From the NCBI GenBank assembly GCA_023376005.1, contig CM042148.1:67237524-67301523 (forward strand): a stretch of DNA of 64,000 nt, written 5' to 3'. Positions 57,745 through 64,000 of this stretch are shown piece by piece. The notes under the pieces were generated by a model, which worked only from the letters and a program-made list of their open reading frames with translations, was not told the origin of the DNA and searched no databases. Made by a program: the position numbers and the translations under genes. Source of the DNA: Doryteuthis pealeii (Eukaryota > Mollusca > Cephalopoda > Myopsida > Loliginidae). Every line of letters starts with the position of its first letter. Position 1 is the stretch's first letter.

Positions 57745-58145
57745 GATTTCAACCTTAAGGATTTGAACATTTGTAGTTTATATACTAGTTTCACAAACTA
57801 TTTGTAGTGACCTTAATCTTCACTGGGTTCTTCATAAATATGACCTTGTGTCAATTTAATAATTCAAAAAATATTTACTTTTAGAATTAATAATTTTTAA
57901 TCATTATTCATTAGACATTTGGCTGATTACTTTTACTAACTGTACTTTCTGTATTATGTACAGTTTTTAAGATGGTTACTAATGTTCATAAGATACTTAG
58001 AATTAAAAACCTTTTAATAAATTCATGTCTAACATGTATCTCACTTTCATAATCTAATATCACTAATATTTTCATTATGAAAGAACTTCTAGATAGACAT
58101 TTCTTGTAATTTATTTGTTCTCTTTGTTTGATTTTTAAAAAAATG
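57745..58145. other. intron, AT-rich
   Basis: Nothing recognised. Confidence 0.5.
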
Positions 58146-58148
58146 AAG

Positions 58149-58149
<1 letters not shown>

Positions 58150-58182
<33 letters not shown>
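58150..58182. repeat. (CA)n microsatellite
   Basis: About 16 CA units; the Cys-Val frame on the minus strand is a by-product. Confidence 0.96.
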
Positions 58183-58183
<1 letters not shown>

Positions 58184-58184
58184 T

Positions 58185-59095
58185 TCCAAAGTTCTGTGCC
58201 CATAGAGCTATTAATATGTGTGTGTTTGTTTTTGTAGGGAATATTTCTTTCTAATGTAGTTTTATGATCTGCATGGAAATGAGCATATTTACTTTTGGAA
58301 ATTCTTTTTCTTTTTCAAGGGAAATTAAGTTTAAAAAATTGAAACAAGTGAAATGGCTATAAATTGGGGGCTCTATTTACAATGTGTGTTTAATGCTAAA
58401 CTGAATCCATCTATATAACAACAGAAAAATAGACATTAAACAAAAATTAGAATAAATTTACATTGTCGGGGAGGGTCTTTAAGACCACAAAATTGAGATC
58501 CAAGTTGTAGAGAAAAAGAAAATTCAACTTTTGTTCTTTTAAACTTCTGTGGTTTAACAAAAAAATACCCTCTACATATGTACTTACATAAAAACATACA
58601 CAAAAGATCCGAGTTTAGTAATGTATTTATATTATAAATTGAACATCTGCAGCCATAGTTTCACAGGTGCTTGGACCAAAGAAAAACGGCATATATTGCA
58701 TAAATCTCCTGGCCTCCTGCCCTAAAAAACGCTAAGTGGTGCCTGCTGAAAATCCGACCAGTGATACTTATGAATAATGTATTTTAAAGAGAGCAGGGTT
58801 TAAAACATTTATTTGGAATATTGATCAAGATTTTTTTTTCCCCTAAAAAGCAGTTGAAGAAAAAATACATGCAATTTCCTAAAAATCTGTTATTTTTTTT
58901 GTAATAATGTAGAAAATATCATCCAACATAATCATGAGATTCTAATAGTAATACAAGAGACTAAATATATCATTATATCCATTGTTGTGTGTAGAGACAG
59001 GATTTTCAATAATAAACAGTAAATATTCTGATAAAAGTAATCACATAGAAAAATATGGTAAATTTAATGATTTGATTAATTTGATTAGCCTCTCA
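58185..59095. other. intron with a fold-back fragment
   Basis: 58705-58765 (CCTGGCCTCCTGCCCTAAAA, GGTGCCTGCTGAAAATCC) is a lone fragment of the outer arm of the element at 36264. Nothing else recognised. Confidence 0.45.
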
Positions 59096-59097
59096 TT

Positions 59098-59142
59098 AAG
59101 TTTGTGGGATTGTATGTAGAATACATACAATCCCACAAACTT
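59098..59142. other. perfect 20-bp hairpin
   Basis: AAGTTTGTGGGATTGTATGT (59098-59117) pairs perfectly with 59123-59142 around a 5-base loop (AGAAT). No element family attached. Confidence 0.88.
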
Positions 59143-59144
59143 AT

Positions 59145-59660
59145 TCAAATGGGATTGAGAAAAAAAAATCATACAGCTAATGGCAAAAAGAGTCAAATAT
59201 GCTAGCATTAAGATTATCAAGTTACTATATCAAAAGTATTTTAAACAAAATAATTAGAATTATTAGTTACATATTTTTCTTATTCATTTCATGCATAAAA
59301 AATATAGATACAAAGAAAAATAAATTGTAAATCCCACCACTGAGTATGTAACTTTATTTTTTATTTTAGATTTTTTTTTTGCTTGCCAAGATTTGATCTT
59401 GGGTATTTTCTTTAAAGTTAGCAAATAACTGTGGGTTATTGAATCTAAAGGAATGAATAAAGATAGATACAAATGTGCAAATGCAGGAGGGTAGAATTAA
59501 AAGTTAAGGTAAGTGGATATAGTTAGTGATGTAGCAAAAACATACTTCATTTGATTTTCCCAGGATGTTTTTTTCAACGATGTTAGATATTATCTTTCAA
59601 GAACATAGATCAAATAGTTGCAATAAACAGCATGATGGATAATAGCCAGTATCATACTCA
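59145..59660. other. AT-rich spacer
   Basis: Nothing recognised. Confidence 0.5.
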
Positions 59661-59664
59661 TTTC

Positions 59665-60240
59665 TGCCCTGTTGGCTGGGGTGTTAGAATGCACCGACTG
59701 CACCTCTGCAGATGGGTAAGACTCCCCCAATGGGGCCACCTGTTGGCCGTGGGTGGCGACCCATGATGCTTAAGGATAGAACCCAGGTGGTTGAGCAGTC
59801 CATGACTTGCAATATTCCACTTTGGCCCTTTCTTGGGCTAGATGGGCAGTTGGAGAGGCCCCCTCCGATCAATCGGTTGGTCACGTCAAGCCCTAGCAAG
59901 TATATGATTGCCCCGACCCTATTGCCTTTATGGCAAGCCCCAATCCCTTTTTATCATGTGGGTGCTAGAAGGCGATGGCTGAGGGTCTACATGTCCTGGG
60001 AATGATGTCGAACTCTATCTGATGGTGAGGTTCCACTTCTTGTGGAACACCCCTTCATAATCATTGCTCCCTGGTTCACTCTGACCCAGAGTGGTATTAC
60101 CTGTTAGGGTCCCATCTATGGGTTAAATAGTAAAACATATTTATAAACAAAACTGATTATCTATTAAGAATGAATTTATTTCAAAACTTTATCGGCATTA
60201 AATGACCCACCGATGTTGATATGCCGTAAAACAAAAATAA
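59665..60240 (+). repeat. family D repeat, full copy
   Basis: Begins CCCTGTTGGCTGGGGTG and ends TTGATATGCCGTAAAAC. A small deletion relative to the 43.5-kb copy lies near 60037. Confidence 0.85.
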
Positions 60241-60429
60241 CCAACTAACCAACATAGTCATTTACAGATTCTCTTTCTCACACATACACTGAAATGGATG
60301 AATCGATTTTGTAATTCTTGAGTCAGTTTTTTTTTTTTTTTTTTTTTTTTTTATTCAATTTTTCATCCCTACTTTTCCAATATCCTCTATTTTCTTATGC
60401 TCATATATATGCGCACATAAATTTTTGTG

Positions 60430-61690
60430 AGTGCTAATATACAGTCTATGCTGATGATCCAGCATTTCTTGCAAATACACCTGCCCAAACTGAATCACTG
60501 CTGCATAGCCTAGAGAAGGCAGCAAGAGGCATTGGCCTCTATGTGAACTCAGATAAAACAGAGTTCATGTGTTTTAAACAAGATGGAGACATCTCCAAAC
60601 AAAGTCTCTGAAATTAGTAGACCTGTTCATATACCTAGGTAGCAATATCTCATCTACAGAAAGTTATGTCAATATATGCATAGGAAAGAAATTGACTGAT
60701 ATAGACAGATTATTGATCATATGGAAATCTGATCTCTGATAAGATGAAGTGAGAAATCTTTCAAGCTGTAGCCATATCAGTGCTACTGTATGGCTGCACC
60801 ACTTGGACTTTAATGAAATGATTGGAAAAAAAGCTAGATGGAAACTACACAAGGATACTACATGCTGTCTTGAACAAATCCTGGAAGCTGCACCCTACAA
60901 AAAAGCAGCTGTACAGCCACTTACCTCCTATCACACAAAACATCCAAGTAAGACGAACAAGACATGCCAGACAAGTAAGTGTTGCATAGTGGTCTCGAAT
61001 TCACGCCGCTAAATTCGTGTATGTTAGTAGCGGATATCGTCACTAACACACTAGCTATGTATGCTAGAAGTCAGCTACTTCAATAACAACAGATACGCGT
61101 ATATAAAGATGACTCTTCTTTATTTTCTTCGGTGTGTGTGGTAGGTGAGTGGCGGGCACGGAAAATGACACTACGACTACTTATGTGGTGGAAGGTGGTG
61201 GACGAGCATACCGTGTCGACGGTCCGACACCTTGTGCTTTCTTCGCCGTCTCTTCAGGGTCTCTCTCGGTCTGTCGTGGGTCTGTCCTGGTCTGCTTAAT
61301 ATCGATGACCACCACACATTCCTTTGTTCCCTGACCGGAAGTCCCCTCCTTTTGTTGTTGTTAGTCTTTGTCCAGATGAGTCCTTTTGTTGCTCTCAAAC
61401 GCCTACACGTTTCTTTGTTCGCTTTTCCTTTGTCTTTTCGACTTCCCGCGCAAAACAAACAGTCAATCTGCAACATAAGGACAATCTCATAAGTGATGTT
61501 CTCCTGTGGATACCTACACATGGACACACCAATATTTGCCAAACAGCAAAAATTGACAATGATCAGCTCTGTGAGGATACTGGATGCCGTTTGGAGGACA
61601 AAGGATCGATGACTGATAGGGATGTGTGGTGAGGATTCATGAGAATCCAGTGCTGTCAGTGAGACTTGATGATGATATTTAATTTAGGGA
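60430..61690 (+). mobile_element. RTE-type LINE ORF2 relic interrupted by a solo LTR
   Basis: The plus-strand code from 60450 reads YADDPAFLANTPAQTESLLH, then GLYVNSDKTEFMCFKQDG, YLGSNISSTES, VLLYGCTTWTL and KKLDGNYTRILHAVLNKSW. These are the end of the reverse transcriptase (the catalytic YADD box) and the thumb/C-terminal region of an RTE-like LINE. After a 496-bp insertion the same ORF resumes with ISDVLLWIPTHGHTN and DTGCRLEDKGSMTDRDVW. Several frame shifts; inactive and 5'-truncated. Confidence 0.82.
60980..61475 (+). mobile_element. solo LTR (496 bp)
   Basis: Starts TGTTGCA, ends TGCAACA (perfect 7-bp inverted ends), with flanking 4-bp direct repeats TAAG (60976-60979 and 61476-61479). 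A promoter-like GTATATAAAG lies at 61099-61108. It is GC-richer than the surroundings. Left behind by LTR-LTR recombination of an unknown retrotransposon; unrelated to the gypsy LTR at 39.4/42.5 kb. Orientation from the TATA box. Confidence 0.85.
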
Positions 61691-62180
61691 TATGAATAGA
61701 CTTAAACATAAGTTTATGTCCTTTTAAATGTAGTATAGTTTGTTGTGAAGAATTCAAATATAGTAATGTATTTCTTATTAGAATATTTTGATATTTTTAC
61801 TGCTTAATATTAACTTTTATACTGTGCCAAGAATGTGAAATGAGTTCTATTTTTCTATTAGAATTGAAGGTATTTGCAATGGTCAAAAAACATAGTTTGT
61901 CATCAGAAACTAGGGTAAAAGAAATATGTAGCTGCCTGAGCTTAAATGATATGTATAAGTCAATAGTTATTGAATTTGAATGTTCTAAACAATTTGTTTA
62001 AATGTCATCAGGTGGTACAACTTAAACTGATGGCCTATTTGGATAGGCCCAGATCTAAACTGACATAAAAACTATCTGAAAGGATAAGTACAGTTACCAA
62101 CTTTAAATAATCAATGCAAGGAAGCAAGTAATATTAAAGAAAGAAAAAAAAGAAAGAAATTTGCACAATGGTAATTTGCA
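61691..62180. other. AT-rich spacer
   Basis: Nothing recognised. Confidence 0.5.
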
Positions 62181-62188
62181 AAAAAAAC

Positions 62189-62649
62189 GGTAATCTGAAC
62201 ATTAACTACATAAATGAGAGTAACCTCCCCTTGTTTTTTTCATTTTGAGGAAGATGTGTGTTTTTTTTTGTTTTTTTTTGTAAAAACATGGATTTTTCGA
62301 CAATTGGGTATACCTATACTTTTCTAATATACAGGTACTCTTAGAAATATTAACATCTTTTTTTTTAAATCGATTTAAAAATGTTAACACCCTTATAGGA
62401 ATACCTTTATATATTTTCAAACAGTCTCCACTGTTCACCATCCCTGTCAACATATGCTTAGAATCTACCACAGGGGATTTAGAAAAAAGATGTTAATATT
62501 TCTATGAGAGTACCTGTATATTAGAAAAGTATAGGTATACCCAATTTGTCGAAAAATCTGTGTTTTTACATAACAAAACACACGGCTTCCTCAAAGTGAA
62601 AGAAACAAGGGAGGTTACTCTTATTTATGTAGCTAATGTTAAGATTACC
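62189..62649. mobile_element. 460-bp fold-back element
   Basis: Arms of about 170 bp: GGTAATCTGAACATTAACTA and GAGTAACCTCCCCTTGTTTT on the left, their complements on the right (GGGAGGTTACTCTTATTTAT, GTTAAGATTACC). Inner TATACAGGTACTC / GAGTACCTGTATA pairs surround a spacer of about 120 bp with no coding frame. Confidence 0.85.
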
Positions 62650-62916
62650 CAAAAAACCATGTTTCCTTAAAAAGTAGACATGAATACGTCCAATCCATCA
62701 TGTAGTATAAGGACTGAAAACTGTTCTAAAATGATATATGATCACATTTTCGTGATTTGGTGGTCAGTTATATTAGAAGTATAAGCAAAGAATACTTTAC
62801 ATATTTCATTGATGCAGTAAACATAGGAGTTTCATAGTGACGTTATGCCTAGAAATGGTGTCAGTTTATTGTATCAAATCAAGGGAATTATAGTAAGTTT
62901 TATCTCAATATTTTTT

Positions 62917-63140
62917 GGACCATATGACATTTAGGCACCCCTTTTTTTATCTTGATTCAGAAGGACATGATTTTCATTTACACTGTCAATATCCAGTTGT
63001 TTGTTAGGGGTTAGAGTTATAATTTAAAACAACCCTCTAAAAATCATCTGTTAACAAACAACCAGATATTGACTGTGTAAATGAAAAACATGTCCTTCTG
63101 AATCGAGATCAAAAAAGGGTGCCTAAAGGTCATATGGTCC
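62917..63140. mobile_element. fold-back MITE with GGACCATATGAC ends, copy 2
   Basis: Inverted ends GGACCATATGACATTTAGGC and its complement, flanked by 9-bp ATATTTTTT on both sides (62908-62916, 63141-63149). A 9-bp duplication would fit Mutator-like elements, but the duplicated bases are low complexity. Core with GGGGTTAGAG. Confidence 0.82.
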
Positions 63141-63655
63141 ATATTTTTTTATATAACAAACACCTAAAACGCATCAGCAGATAGATCAAAGCTGACATTA
63201 AAGACAATAACATTGAAGTGCTACAATTGCTAACACAATTACCAGTCTATTAAGAACTTATGGCAAAACTATGTATTTTTCTTATTAATTTTTATATCAA
63301 ATTACATTACCTGGGGAAATTTAAAGTAAATATTAGCATTGGAAATTTTTTAAAATATAATGCATCTATGAAAAAAAAAGAAAAGTTTCAAATTTATTTA
63401 AGAAAAAAAAAGATTTTGATACTCACAATACAGTCTTGTATAGAATTACTGTATGTAGGTTAGAAAGTTTATTATTAAGACATTGGTAGCACCAGGAGCT
63501 GCATTGTATATCAAGGTGCCAAAAATCATAGATATTGAGAGGGCATTTTGTTAAACAAAAGACAGATTTTGTTACCGTTATTTTACAGTATTTTAGAACA
63601 CATTTTGAGATATCACTGTTGACAAGATAATCCATCTACAATTGGTACAAGAAAT
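63141..63655. other. AT-rich spacer
   Basis: Nothing recognised. Confidence 0.5.
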
Positions 63656-63658
63656 TTC

Positions 63659-63825
63659 GGACCATATGACATTTAGGCACCCCTTTTTGATCTGATTAGA
63701 AAGGACATGTTTTTCATTTACACCGTCAATATCCGGTTGTTTGTTAAGGGTTAGGGGTTAGTTTTATAATTTAAAAAAAAAAAAATCTAAAAATCATCTG
63801 TTAAAACAACTGGATATTCTGATAT
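63659..63825. mobile_element. fold-back MITE with GGACCATATGAC ends, copy 3 (truncated)
   Basis: The left arm is intact (GGACCATATGACATTTAGGC, TTTACACCGTCAATATCCGG), with a telomere-like AAGGGTTAGGGGTTAG core. The right arm stops after AACAACTGGATATT. Confidence 0.8.
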
Positions 63826-64000
63826 TCTCTGTAAAGTAAGACTGATATGCAACAAATATCATGAATCAACTTTTTATTCTTTTTATTTAACCTAACACTA
63901 CCATATCTTAAGGGTGAGAACTCATCTTTATTGTACTCTAGTTTTTTCAAAAGCAAAACACAGTTTCTATAGTGAAATTAGAAAAATAATTTCAACCATT

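Noticed and set aside
61149..61542. Overlapping frames on both strands in the GC-richer segment
   Set aside because: They lie within the solo LTR and have no domain; one only continues into LINE code by chance of frame.
1..64000. CRISPR arrays, bacterial operons, prophage or defence systems
   Set aside because: The window is plainly eukaryotic, and no regularly spaced repeat-spacer array is present; the tandem repeats found are contiguous.

Overview
This is a eukaryotic, AT-rich (roughly 70 % A+T), repeat-dominated window. Its repeat content is most like a coleoid cephalopod, probably an octopus: several tRNA-derived SINE families, an RTE-type LINE, Tc1/mariner relics, fold-back DNA elements and a Helitron pair. 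That assignment is an inference from repeat families and one host exon; no species marker is present. There is no bacterial-style gene organisation, and almost all open reading frames are shadows of simple repeats or decayed transposase and retrotransposon code.

The only convincing host coding sequence is one plus-strand exon (51950-52271) with good splice sites. It encodes the second half of a PDZ domain plus a Ser/Thr/Pro-containing linker, and it most resembles PDZ1 of the MPDZ/PATJ scaffold family. A weaker 48-nt candidate exon (57161-57208, phase 0 on both sides) lies about 5 kb downstream. The simplest reading is that much of the window is intron of a large PDZ-scaffold gene, filled with mobile DNA.

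Layout. 1-3 kb: plain AT-rich DNA, one unclassified repeat, a SINE. 3-7.3 kb: mariner relic, SINEs and a minus-strand LINE relic with a SINE inserted in it (10-bp target duplication), then a second mariner relic. 7.3-8.7 kb: microsatellite, a 31-bp minisatellite and a possible solo LTR. 10-18 kb: SINEs, TTAA-flanked MITEs, a repeat of about 570 bp. 19.2-22.2 kb: a very decayed LTR retrotransposon (gag and integrase still readable) followed by an internally deleted mariner. 23-30 kb: unclassified coding-like debris and several fold-back MITEs, two of them copies of one family with clean 8-bp target duplications. 31-34 kb: a Tc1-like relic split by a SINE, then Helitron copy 1. 35.6-38.7 kb: nested fold-back elements with telomere-like arrays, Helitron copy 2, a 211-bp tandem duplication of a SINE. 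39.4-42.75 kb: a young GC-richer Ty3/gypsy-type element on the minus strand with two identical 261-bp LTRs, lacking reverse transcriptase. 43-47.5 kb: more repeats and two long palindromes. 47.5-60 kb: intronic DNA around the PDZ exon with MITEs and mariner relics. 60.4-61.7 kb: an RTE LINE relic interrupted by a 496-bp solo LTR. 62-64 kb: a 460-bp palindrome and further fold-back MITEs.

Most striking are the molluscan-type telomere motifs (TTAGGG/CCCTAA) that recur inside several unrelated fold-back elements, the terminus-perfect Helitron pair, and the reverse-transcriptase-deleted but otherwise very young gypsy element. Nothing here amounts to a new multi-gene system.
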